Source: Streptomyces alboniger
Lineage (GTDB): Bacteria > Actinomycetota > Actinomycetes > Streptomycetales > Streptomycetaceae
Length of the DNA stretch: 64,000 nt
Reading direction: 5' to 3'
Assembly: GCF_008704395.1 (NCBI RefSeq)
Contig: NZ_CP023695.1
Coordinates: forward strand, 868,001 to 932,000
In this document: positions 15,702 through 23,349 of the stretch, piece by piece
How the letters are laid out: every line of letters starts with the position of its first letter
How positions within the stretch are numbered: position 1 is the stretch's first letter
Notes under the pieces: model-generated
What the model was told of the DNA's origin: nothing
Database searches by the model: none
What the model saw: only the letters and a program-made list of their open reading frames with translations
Made by a program: the position numbers and the translations under genes

Positions 15702-17021
15702 TCAAGTGGGCCGCCCCGCCGACAGGAGCGGACCGGTGTCCTTGCTCGCCCGCACCAGGGGCTCCCAGGCCTCGGTCAGCAGCGCGAAGTCCTCGATGTC
15801 GCCGCGCGCCTCGTCCAGGAGGCGTTCGCGGCGGGTGGCGAGGAGGTCGGCGAACCGGGCGTATCTGCCGCCGAGTCTGCGGTAGGCGGCGTCGACGCGG
15901 TCCAGGCGGTGCACGTTCTCGGCGCGGTCGAGCGTGGCGCTCTGCCGGGCGAGGGCGCTGATGACGGCCCCGCGCACCTGGCCCCCGTCGTCGAGGAGCG
16001 CCTCACCGGCCGCGGCCATCCGCTCGTAGACGTGGTTGAAGTAGAGCATCGACAGGAAGAACTTGACGAAGCGCGTCTGGTACGCGACGAAGCCGGCGTC
16101 GGTCCTGCGTTCCGCGGTGTAGAAGTTGACGATGTTGCGGTTGTGCAGGACACCGGGAAGCGCCGCGTCGTGGACCAGGTGGATGAGGAAGTAGTCGCTG
16201 CCGATGGTGTCGGTGGCGGGCGGCAGCGGTACGCGTTCGTGGACGCCGTGGAAGCTGATGTTGCACATGTCCACGCGCATCGGGTCGACCAGCGTCAGGG
16301 TCGCCCGGTCGCCCGTGAACGCCTCCGTACCGGCGCCCCTGAAGGAGTCGTCGACGAGGTCCCGCTTCTGCTCGTCCGACCAGTGGCCGGGTGCCCAGAG
16401 GCTGACCACGTCGTAGTAGGCCTCGGGGTCGAGATCCCGTATCTCGCCGATGTCCACGGACAGCTCCCCGACGAAGGAGCTGGCGACCATCGCGACGCGC
16501 TTGTGGGCGTGCCGCTGGTCGAGGGCGGTCTCGACGGCGCCGTGCGCGGCGTCGGCGGCGCGCTTGCCGAGCGAGGTCAGTTCGTGGTGGACGGGGTAGA
16601 CGGGCTCCCCGTCGGCGAGTTGGTAGCGGCTGTCGGAGTCCCTGCGGTGGACGGACTCGCAGCCGAGCGCGGCGGCGATCAGGAACGCGCGGTTGGTGCA
16701 GGCGCCGTAGGAGAGCCCGGCCGGGAGCATCAGCTCCAGCATCAGCTCGGGCTTGGCGACCTCGGCCCGGTCGATGACCCGGCGCAGGAAGGCTCGCTGC
16801 GCCGCCTCGCCGAGGTGGTGGGTGATGACGTGCGGGACCTCGCCCAGGGCGTGGACGGCCCGGGTGTGGGCGGCGAAGGTGTCCGCGTCGGAGGAGTCGA
16901 GGATCAGCAGGTGGACCTCGACGTCGAAGTGCGCGGCGGCGTAGGCCGCTTCCCCGCCGATCGCCGCGATCGTCTCCGGGCAGGCCCGGTTGGTGGGGAG
17001 GGTCAGACAGACACGGCGCAT
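15702..17021 (-). CDS. DUF6271-like protein, possible glycosyltransferase-fold enzyme
   Basis: A 439-residue soluble protein starting MRRVCLTLPTNRACPETI. The N-terminus looks like a nucleotide-binding alpha/beta fold: VHLLILDSSD near residue 40 and RRDSDSRYQ, a DxD-like element, near 140, as in GT-A enzymes. I associate it with the DUF6271 family from memory. The long helical C-terminus (residues 330-439) has no recognised motif. It overlaps the dioxygenase gene by 19 nt and lies 8 nt before the decarboxylase ATG. Its reaction is unknown. Confidence 0.65.
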   Translation of the reverse strand: MRRVCLTLPTNRACPETIAAIGGEAAYAAAHFDVEVHLLILDSSDADTFAAHTRAVHALGEVPHVITHHLGEAAQRAFLRRVIDRAEVAKPELMLELMLPAGLSYGACTNRAFLIAAALGCESVHRRDSDSRYQLADGEPVYPVHHELTSLGKRAADAAHGAVETALDQRHAHKRVAMVASSFVGELSVDIGEIRDLDPEAYYDVVSLWAPGHWSDEQKRDLVDDSFRGAGTEAFTGDRATLTLVDPMRVDMCNISFHGVHERVPLPPATDTIGSDYFLIHLVHDAALPGVLHNRNIVNFYTAERRTDAGFVAYQTRFVKFFLSMLYFNHVYERMAAAGEALLDDGGQVRGAVISALARQSATLDRAENVHRLDRVDAAYRRLGGRYARFADLLATRRERLLDEARGDIEDFALLTEAWEPLVRASKDTGPLLSAGRPT

Positions 17022-18094
17022 GCGGCTTCCCCGATCGGCTGGTCGGAGTGGACGCCGGGGGAAGCGGCGTCGGCGGACTGTCCGGTCCAGGACGTGAGGC
17101 CCAGCAGCTTCTCGCCGAGGTCGTTCAGCGTGGCGGTGCCGTAGCGCAGGGACTCGTGCTTGTCGGCGTCGCCGAGGAGCGTGGCGTTCCAGTCCGGGGT
17201 GGTGAGGTGACGCCAGGAGTCGACGCGGGAGCGGCGCAGCTCCTCGTGGGTCTCCAGCGCGGGCATCATCGACAGGTACTGGACGGCGCGCACCCCGTTC
17301 GCCGAGGTGTTGGGGGCCACGCCGTGCGCGAGGAGACCGTTCCAGATCAGCAGGTCGCCGGCCTCCAGTTCGGGCCGGACGACGGGCATGTCGTCCTGGT
17401 CGATCGCCGGGCGGATCGGGTCGCGGTCGTCCGGCTGGAGGGCCTTCCACCGGTCGAAGCGGCGGAACAGTTCGGGGCAGCACTGGAAGCCGCCGTGCTC
17501 GTGCCGGGTGTCGTCCAGGGCGATGATGCCCTGCACCCGCTGGGGCAGCACGCCGAGGGTGGTGTCGACGTCCCAGTGGAGGTTGATGTCGAACCCGCGC
17601 TCGGTGGGGGCGATCAGGGAGCGGGAGCGGTTCTTGACGTTGGGGGGATTGAGGTTGAGCCGGTCCAGGGTGACCCACAGCTCGTCGCAGTCCCATACGT
17701 CGGTGAACGCCTCGTAGACCCGCCGCGTCTGCCGGCTGTCCCAGATGAGCTGGTGGTGGTAGGCCTCGACGAAGCCGTAGACGTGCAGCTCGCGGTCGAG
17801 GTCGGAACGGAACGCGCGCTCCTCGTACCAGGTCTCCGGGCGGCCCCGGTCGAGCCCCTGGAACTCCCAGGCGAAGTCCAGCAGGTCCTTGGCCGCCCCG
17901 GTGGGGATCGCCTGCTTCACGACGACGTAGCCGTACGTCTGCCAGAAGGCGAAGTCCTCCTCGGACAGCACCTTGAGCGGCTGTGTCTTGGTCAGGTCCC
18001 GCAGCTGTGTCCGCGCCAGGTACGTCTCGCCGTCGGCGCTGAAGTACGGGACGGCGGAGGGGGCTCGGTGGAGGTAGGGGTCGGAAGCTGGCAT
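17003..18094 (-). CDS. Phytanoyl-CoA dioxygenase-family (PhyH) Fe(II)/2-oxoglutarate oxygenase
   Basis: A 363-residue non-haem iron oxygenase. The iron triad is H173-x-D175 (HWDVD) with H257 (LAHGVAP), and R269 can hold 2-oxoglutarate. Such enzymes hydroxylate small molecules, including amino acids as in EctD. ATG at 18094 follows GGAG by 5 nt. It is the first gene of a tightly overlapping operon with the DUF6271-like protein, PLP decarboxylase, GNAT and MFS genes, which suggests a short pathway making and exporting a modified amine. Confidence 0.88.
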   Translation of the reverse strand: MPASDPYLHRAPSAVPYFSADGETYLARTQLRDLTKTQPLKVLSEEDFAFWQTYGYVVVKQAIPTGAAKDLLDFAWEFQGLDRGRPETWYEERAFRSDLDRELHVYGFVEAYHHQLIWDSRQTRRVYEAFTDVWDCDELWVTLDRLNLNPPNVKNRSRSLIAPTERGFDINLHWDVDTTLGVLPQRVQGIIALDDTRHEHGGFQCCPELFRRFDRWKALQPDDRDPIRPAIDQDDMPVVRPELEAGDLLIWNGLLAHGVAPNTSANGVRAVQYLSMMPALETHEELRRSRVDSWRHLTTPDWNATLLGDADKHESLRYGTATLNDLGEKLLGLTSWTGQSADAASPGVHSDQPIGEAACAVSV

Positions 18095-18177
18095 GGGGGC
18101 TCCAAGGATCGGTTTCGTCTGAAGGCGGGCGCGGCGGCGCCTGTCACATCCGCCCCTCGTCGAACTTACGTGCCACC

Positions 18178-18207
18178 AAAATGGACTAGACCAACTCGCG
18201 CTGTCAA
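18178..18207 (-). promoter_or_regulatory. Promoter of the dioxygenase operon with embedded DasR-like site
   Basis: On the minus strand a perfect -35 TTGACA (18207-18202) is followed after 18 bp by CATTTT. The spacer carries TGGTCTAGTCCA (minus strand; plus strand TGGACTAGACCA at 18182-18193), one base away from the DasR core TGGTCTAGACCA. The start codon is about 75 nt further on. Binding there would block the promoter. Confidence 0.5.
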
Positions 18208-18421
18208 CAATTGACTTGGGCGCCTTGTCGAGCAAAACACCGATATTCGCCCCCGGTTCACGCGCCCGCCATATGAGGGTGGAGCGAAAATTCTGTCTTC
18301 AACTGCCGTGCCTACCACAGCAGTTGTCGTCGAGAGTCGGTACGAACGTGCATTGACGCGTTGCGGTGCCCGGTTCAGGGTGTTGCCCACATCGAACCCG
18401 CGCACCCGAAGAAGGTTTCTC

Positions 18422-19531
18422 ATGCGAAGACGTGCTTTTGTCCAAGGACTCGCCACCGCCGGAGCGGGACTGGCCCTTCCCGCATCCCTGGCGGGCCGGG
18501 CCGCGGCCCGGCCCGCGCCGGCCGCCGCGTCCTGGCGGGAAGTCCCCGCCCCCGCCGGGACACCGGCCGCGCGCCTCTACGGCGTGGCCGCCGCGGGACC
18601 CGGCCTGGCCTGGGCCGTCGGCCAGGAGGACATCGACAACACCAAGCGGGGTGCCGCCGTCGCCCGGCACTGGGACGGCACGGCCTGGTTACCGACCGAC
18701 CTGTCCCACCTGACGTACACCACTTTGCGGGCCGTCGCCGTCAGCCCCTCGGGCGGGGCGGCCTGGGCCGTGGGCACCGACGCCGCGGGCCACGACCAGC
18801 TCCTCGCCTGGGACGGCACGACCTGGCGGGAGACCTCCTTTCCCGGACGCGGCGAGGCGGGAACGCGGCTGACGGATGTCGCCGCCGCGCCCGACGGCCG
18901 GTTCTGGGTGTCCGGGCGGCACGGCGACCGCGCGGGGCTGCTGCGCGGCGACGGCAAGACGTGGCGCTGGTGCCGGCCGCTGCCGGACGAGGCCGCGCCC
19001 ACCCCGGACGGCGTGCACGTCACGCCCGGCGGGGAGGTGTGGGTCTTCGGCGACGTCATCGCCCGCTACGACGGCGCCTGGACGGTGATACCCCGCCTGC
19101 TCGGCATCCGCGCCTCGGTGTCCGGCCTGCTGCCCGTCGCCCACGACGACATCTGGCTGACCGGCTGGGCCTACGGCATCGGCGGGCCGCCCGGAAAGCC
19201 GCCGGGGGTCCGCCTCGAACACTGGGACGGCACGCAGTGGAACGGCGTGAAGGGGCCCTTCGGCGTCGGGATGCTGACCTCGATCGTGGGGGACGCGGAC
19301 GGCAAGCCGGACCGGATCTCGGGCTGGGACTTCTGGGACGACAAGCGCGCGCACTACCTGCGCTGGGACGGCACGGCCTGGGCGAGTGAGCGGGGCCCGC
19401 AGTCGAACTCCACGGTGCTGCCCGTGGCGCTCGCGCGGATCCCCGGCACGGACGGCGGCCTCTGGTCGGTCGGCACGACCTCCTTCTACCCGAACCCACC
19501 GGCCCAGATCCGCGTCGAACGCTTCGGCTGA
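18422..19531 (+). CDS. Tat-exported beta-propeller-like protein with a TTA codon
   Basis: A 369-residue secreted protein. MRRRAFVQGLATAGAG is a twin-arginine-type signal, with processing near AAARPAPA. The rest consists of repeats of the form HWDGTxW / WDGTTW / HGDRAGLLRGDG, typical of WD/propeller-like secreted Streptomyces proteins with no known enzyme activity. ATG at 18422 follows GAAGG. Codon 90 (18689-18691, the Leu in AWLPTD) is TTA and needs the bldA tRNA, so translation is probably developmentally delayed. The 327-bp space to the divergent operon holds the promoter of that operon. Confidence 0.8.
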   Translation: MRRRAFVQGLATAGAGLALPASLAGRAAARPAPAAASWREVPAPAGTPAARLYGVAAAGPGLAWAVGQEDIDNTKRGAAVARHWDGTAWLPTDLSHLTYTTLRAVAVSPSGGAAWAVGTDAAGHDQLLAWDGTTWRETSFPGRGEAGTRLTDVAAAPDGRFWVSGRHGDRAGLLRGDGKTWRWCRPLPDEAAPTPDGVHVTPGGEVWVFGDVIARYDGAWTVIPRLLGIRASVSGLLPVAHDDIWLTGWAYGIGGPPGKPPGVRLEHWDGTQWNGVKGPFGVGMLTSIVGDADGKPDRISGWDFWDDKRAHYLRWDGTAWASERGPQSNSTVLPVALARIPGTDGGLWSVGTTSFYPNPPAQIRVERFG

Positions 19532-19540
19532 CGGCGTCCC

Positions 19541-19576
19541 GGGCCGGCCGGACCCTGGCCCGGACCCGGCCGGCCC
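19541..19576 (+). terminator. Terminator after the Tat-exported protein
   Basis: An 11-bp perfect stem GGGCCGGCCGG/CCGGCCGGCCC (19541-19551 with 19566-19576) lies 10 nt after the stop codon. It directly precedes the dispersed repeat at 19578. Confidence 0.6.
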
Positions 19577-19577
19577 G

Positions 19578-19659
19578 CTAGGGCGTGTCCGCAAAGTCCC
19601 GCCTGCGCCGCGACGCCCGCCCTGCGGGCGAACGACGGCACTTTACGGACACGCCCTAG
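19578..19659. repeat. Dispersed 82-bp palindromic element, copy 1 (MITE-like)
   Basis: Begins CTAGGGCGTGTCCGCAAAGT and ends with a near-exact inverted copy, CTAG at both ends. A related copy in reverse orientation is at 31002-31083. The CTAG ends and terminal inverted repeats are like those of non-autonomous relatives of IS elements that target CTAG. It encodes no protein, but its last CTA forms the stop codon of the SDR gene. Confidence 0.75.
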
Positions 19660-20465
19660 CCGCGCGGTGTGATGCTGAAGTCGAACGCGACCGTTCCGGG
19701 ATCGATCGCCGTCACGCCGCCGTCCACGGTCAGCGCCGCGCCGTTGACGAACGACGCCGCGGGCGACAGCAGCCAGCTGATCGCCTCGGACACCTCCTCC
19801 GGCCGCCCGGGGCGGCCGGCGGGGATCAGCCGCGCCGCCTCCTCGTACGCCGCGTCGCTGCCGCCCTCCCCGAGACCGGCCTCCTCGGCGAACCGCGTCA
19901 TCCGGCGGTCGGCCATCTCGGTCCGCACCCAGCTGGGGCACACCGTGTTGGCGCGCAGCCCGTCCTTGCCGTAGTCGACGGCGAGGGAGCGGCACAGCTG
20001 GAGGAGCGCCGCCTTCGACGTCGCGTACGCCGCGTTCGCCACGCCGTTGCGCAGCGCGGCCACCGAGGCGACCGCGACGACCGAGCCGCGCGCCGCAAGC
20101 AGGTGCGGCAGCGCGGCCCGCAGCAGGAGGAACGGGCCGGTGAGGTTGGTGCGCATCACCAGCTCCCAGTCCTCGTCGGTGATGTCGCCGACCGCGCCGC
20201 TGCGCCCGACCCCGGCGTTGAGCACGAGCCCGTCGATCCGGCCGTACGCCGCCACGGTCGCGTCGACGAGACCGGCGACGCCCTCGGGGTCGCCCGCGTC
20301 CGCGGGGTGGGCGAGCGCCCCGGTCTCCTCGGCGATGCGGCGCAGCGGTTCGGGGCGGCGTCCCGAGACCACCACCTGGTGCCCCTCGGCCCGCAGTTGG
20401 CGGGCGGTGGCGGCACCGATGCCGGTCCCGCCGCCCGTGACGATGACAACTCGGCTCCCTGTCAT
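19656..20465 (-). CDS. SDR-family oxidoreductase (3-ketoacyl-ACP reductase-like)
   Basis: A 269-residue short-chain dehydrogenase. TGGGTGIG near residue 11 binds NAD(P), NAG follows near 85, and the catalytic Ser and YATSK lie near 135-150. The C-terminal PSWVRTEM and DGG elements fit 3-ketoacyl or alcohol reductases. The stop codon at 19656-19658 belongs to the end of the dispersed repeat, so the native C-terminus (from about FDFSITPRG) may have been altered by insertion of that element. Confidence 0.85.
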   Translation of the reverse strand: MTGSRVVIVTGGGTGIGAATARQLRAEGHQVVVSGRRPEPLRRIAEETGALAHPADAGDPEGVAGLVDATVAAYGRIDGLVLNAGVGRSGAVGDITDEDWELVMRTNLTGPFLLLRAALPHLLAARGSVVAVASVAALRNGVANAAYATSKAALLQLCRSLAVDYGKDGLRANTVCPSWVRTEMADRRMTRFAEEAGLGEGGSDAAYEEAARLIPAGRPGRPEEVSEAISWLLSPAASFVNGAALTVDGGVTAIDPGTVAFDFSITPRG

Positions 20466-20607
20466 GCCTGTTCAGCCTCCGAACGCAGTCGTGAGCACGT
20501 GGCGCGATCCCCCCGTGACATCGCCATGATCTTACGGAGAGGTCCGCTCACGACCGCGGCCGGATGGCCTGTTCGGGCCCGTCCGACGGGCAGGCCCTAC
20601 GCCCCGC

Positions 20608-22086
20608 TCACTCGTCGATCGCCGCGCCGAACGCCGCCCCCGTGCCCGGCGCGCCCAGCGACGAACCGCCGTACGTCCAGGACCCCGTGGCGGTGACGCC
20701 GCCGGTGCCGGCCGACAGGACCCACACCACGCCGTCCCCGGCGTTCTCACCGGGCGCGGCCGCGAGGAGGCCGAAGCGGCCGTCGTTGTTCGGGTCCGAG
20801 AGCCGCACCTGCGCGCCCCACTTGTCACCCTTCTCGGGCACGCCCGGGATGTCCGCGGAGTCCTGGTCCCACGACGTGGCACCGGTCGCCGTCATGCCGT
20901 TCTCGGAACCGCGCAGCACCCACACCGCGCCCGCGTCGGCGACGGTGCCGATGTCCTCGCCGGGCGCGCCGATCGCCACGTCCGCGTAGCCGTCGCCGTT
21001 GGTGTCCGCGACGGACAGGTCGGCGCCCCAGCCGTCACCGCGCTCGGGGTTGCCGGGCACGCCCGTGGAGCCCTGCGTCCACCACTTGGCCTCCTCGCCG
21101 AGGCCCTCCGCGGTGCCGTAGCGCACGCCGACCAGGCCGCCGGTCATCGTCTCGCCGCCGTCGTCCGGGGAGGCGGGCTCGCCGGTCACCAGGTCGTCGT
21201 AGCCGTCGTTGTTGATGTCACCGGACGCGGCCGCGGGGCCGCCGCGCAGTTCGCCCTCGTACGTGAGCCCTTCGGCGCGCCCCGAGAAGTGCAGGGACCA
21301 GCCGTGGCCCGGCTCCTCCTCGCCCACGGTCACGCCCGAGACGACGAGGTCGGCGTAGCCGTTGTCGTCGTAGTCGCCGGTGGTGAGGGACTTCGGCCGG
21401 ATGGCCCGCTCCTCGGCGGCCGCGGCGAGCCGCTGGGTGTCCTGGCGGCGCAGCGGTGCCTGGCCGGGCTGCGGCGAGGCGTCGTACACGAACAGTTCCA
21501 GCCCGTCGCGGTCCAGTACGGCGAGCACGTCGCCCGGCGTGTCGCCGGTGAGGTGCGCCGCGGCGAGGCTCGCGCCGAACTGCTCGCCCGCGGTGGGTTC
21601 CTGGGACTGGAGCCAGTCGCTGGCCGAGCCGGTGAGCCCGGCCTTGGAGCCCCACAGGATCGCGACGCCACCGGCGTCCGCCCGGCCGTCGAGGTCCTCG
21701 CCGGGGATGCCGACGATCGCGTCGTCGAAGCCGTCGCCGTCCAGGTCGCCCGTGGCGACGGCCTTGCCGAAGCCGTCGCCCGCCTCGGCGGCGCCCGCGA
21801 CCCCGGACGTGGACTGGCTGAACCGGCCGACGTCGGTCGTGCCGATGCCTCTGGTCGAGCCGTACTGGACCGTGACGAGCCCCGCGCCCTTGTGGCCGCT
21901 GACGGTGGCGCCCGGGGCGCCGACCAGCACGTCTTCGTACCCGTCGCCGTTGAAGTCGCTGTTGCGGTCGTCGGCGTGCGTACCCCCGGGGGTGCCGGCG
22001 AAGGCGGCGGGGGCGGTGGCGATGCCGGCCCCGGTCAGCAGAAGGAACGAGGCCGCGGCGAGGGCGGCCGAACGGTTCTTGCGCAC
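20608..22086 (-). CDS. Secreted FG-GAP/VCBS integrin-like repeat protein
   Basis: A 492-residue exported protein with a signal peptide (MRKNRSAALAAAS, cleavage near AFA-GT). It has about seven calcium-binding FG-GAP repeats of pattern DFNGDGYEDVLVGAPG, DLDGDGFDDAIVGIPG, DINNDGYDDLVTGEP, DTNGDGYADVAIGAPG and DPNNDGRFGLLAAAPG, predicting a seven-bladed propeller. GTG at 22086 follows AGGAG by 6 nt. The extracellular ligand is unknown. No membrane or wall anchor is visible. Confidence 0.87.
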   Translation of the reverse strand: MRKNRSAALAAASFLLLTGAGIATAPAAFAGTPGGTHADDRNSDFNGDGYEDVLVGAPGATVSGHKGAGLVTVQYGSTRGIGTTDVGRFSQSTSGVAGAAEAGDGFGKAVATGDLDGDGFDDAIVGIPGEDLDGRADAGGVAILWGSKAGLTGSASDWLQSQEPTAGEQFGASLAAAHLTGDTPGDVLAVLDRDGLELFVYDASPQPGQAPLRRQDTQRLAAAAEERAIRPKSLTTGDYDDNGYADLVVSGVTVGEEEPGHGWSLHFSGRAEGLTYEGELRGGPAAASGDINNDGYDDLVTGEPASPDDGGETMTGGLVGVRYGTAEGLGEEAKWWTQGSTGVPGNPERGDGWGADLSVADTNGDGYADVAIGAPGEDIGTVADAGAVWVLRGSENGMTATGATSWDQDSADIPGVPEKGDKWGAQVRLSDPNNDGRFGLLAAAPGENAGDGVVWVLSAGTGGVTATGSWTYGGSSLGAPGTGAAFGAAIDE

Positions 22087-22202
22087 GAGCGGCTCCTGTC
22101 AAGGAAGGTGGCCGGGCAGGCGCGGGGGTGTGCCGGAAAGGGCCCGTTCCTTGTCCGGCGCCCTGTTCGACACGGGATGGGGGACAAGGGTTGTACGAGA
22201 GT

Positions 22203-23108
22203 TCACTTCCAGCCGTACGCGTAGGCCGCGACCCAGGTGATCTCCAGCTGCGCGCTGCTGCCGGGCGCCGCCCCGGGCCCTTCCAGCGCGCTCTCGTTCT
22301 GCATGACCCAGGACAGGGGCCGGTCCGGCACGTCCCTCGTGTCGTGCCCGATCTCCCGGCCGTCGACGAAGAACCGCACGTGGCCGGGGGTCCACTCGGT
22401 CGACACGGTGTGCCATTCGGTCCAGTCGTCGGCGCCGCGGAACGAGCCCTGGCCGCCTCCCCCGCAGGGGTGGTGGAAGGCGCTGAGCGCCCCGGTCCAC
22501 TCGCCCTCGGGGTGGTCCATCTCGCAGCCCCCGCCGTAGTGCAGCCAGGCCGACTTGTAGCCGGGGGCCTGCTTGGTCACCTTGATGCGGGCGCTGTACT
22601 TGCCGTACTTCATCTGCATGACGGCGCGCGGTACGACCGCCGCGGCGTGGACGGGCCCTCCGTCGGCGGGCCGCCACATCCGGATACGCATCCGGCCGTC
22701 GCCGTTCTCCGCGGGGCCCACGCTCACGGTGTCCTCGGGGTGGTAGACACCGGCGACGGCACGGGCCCGGTCATTCGCCGTGTCGCGCCAACCGGTCGGG
22801 TACGCCCACCAGTTGTCGCGGTACTCACCCTTCAGGCCCGCGCAGTACGCGGCGGAGGTGTCCGCGTGGTGGTCGCAGTCGCTGAACGCGCCCAGCGGCA
22901 TCCGGTCGCCGTTGAAGTCCTCGGCCATGACCTGCCAGAAGGGCCCGCAGTCGCCGCGCGGCAGCGAGGTGCCCATGTCGCGGCAGGCGTCGGCCGACAC
23001 CGGTGCGCCTCCCGCGCCCGGTATGGACAGCAGGGCGACGAGCAGCGTCACGCCGAGCGCACCGAGCACGAGCGGCCTGCGCCGTCCCGCCGCCGCGTGT
23101 GATCCCAT
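22203..23108 (-). CDS. Secreted GH16-like glycoside hydrolase (concanavalin-like fold)
   Basis: A 301-residue exported protein. Residues 1-36 form a signal peptide. The GH16 catalytic motif E-x-D-x-x-E appears as CEMDHPEGEW. The context MKYGKYSARIKV before it, and WHTVSTEWTPGHVRFFVDG after it, is characteristic of the family (beta-glucanases and relatives). ATG at 23108 has GGAGG 7 nt upstream. The polysaccharide substrate is not predictable. The N-terminal 75 residues contain several Cys and are not typical of the minimal domain. Confidence 0.82.
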   Translation of the reverse strand: MGSHAAAGRRRPLVLGALGVTLLVALLSIPGAGGAPVSADACRDMGTSLPRGDCGPFWQVMAEDFNGDRMPLGAFSDCDHHADTSAAYCAGLKGEYRDNWWAYPTGWRDTANDRARAVAGVYHPEDTVSVGPAENGDGRMRIRMWRPADGGPVHAAAVVPRAVMQMKYGKYSARIKVTKQAPGYKSAWLHYGGGCEMDHPEGEWTGALSAFHHPCGGGGQGSFRGADDWTEWHTVSTEWTPGHVRFFVDGREIGHDTRDVPDRPLSWVMQNESALEGPGAAPGSSAQLEITWVAAYAYGWK

Positions 23109-23151
23109 CGCGCTGCCTCCGCTCCACGGACGCCCCCAGAGAGGGGCCATC

Positions 23152-23178
23152 CTGGCGGAGCGCGCACCGCTCCGCCAG
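23152..23178 (+). terminator. Orphan hairpin with T-run between divergent genes
   Basis: CTGGCGGAGCG (23152-23162) and its exact complement (23168-23178) with a 5-nt loop are followed by CTTTTCC on the plus strand. It lies between two genes that point away from it, so it terminates neither. It could end a short non-coding transcript or be a regulator site. Confidence 0.4.
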
Positions 23179-23349
23179 CTTTTCCGGGGAACCCGGCGCA
23201 CAGCCCGGACACCCCCCGAACGCGCCCCGCGGAGCCGACGACTCGTCCTTTGCGGTGTTCTTCGTATGGATGAACGGATCGGTTCAACGGCACCGGCCCT
23301 CCCCCGTGCGAGCCTCCTCCACGTCTCTTTGACCCCATGAGGAGCTGAT

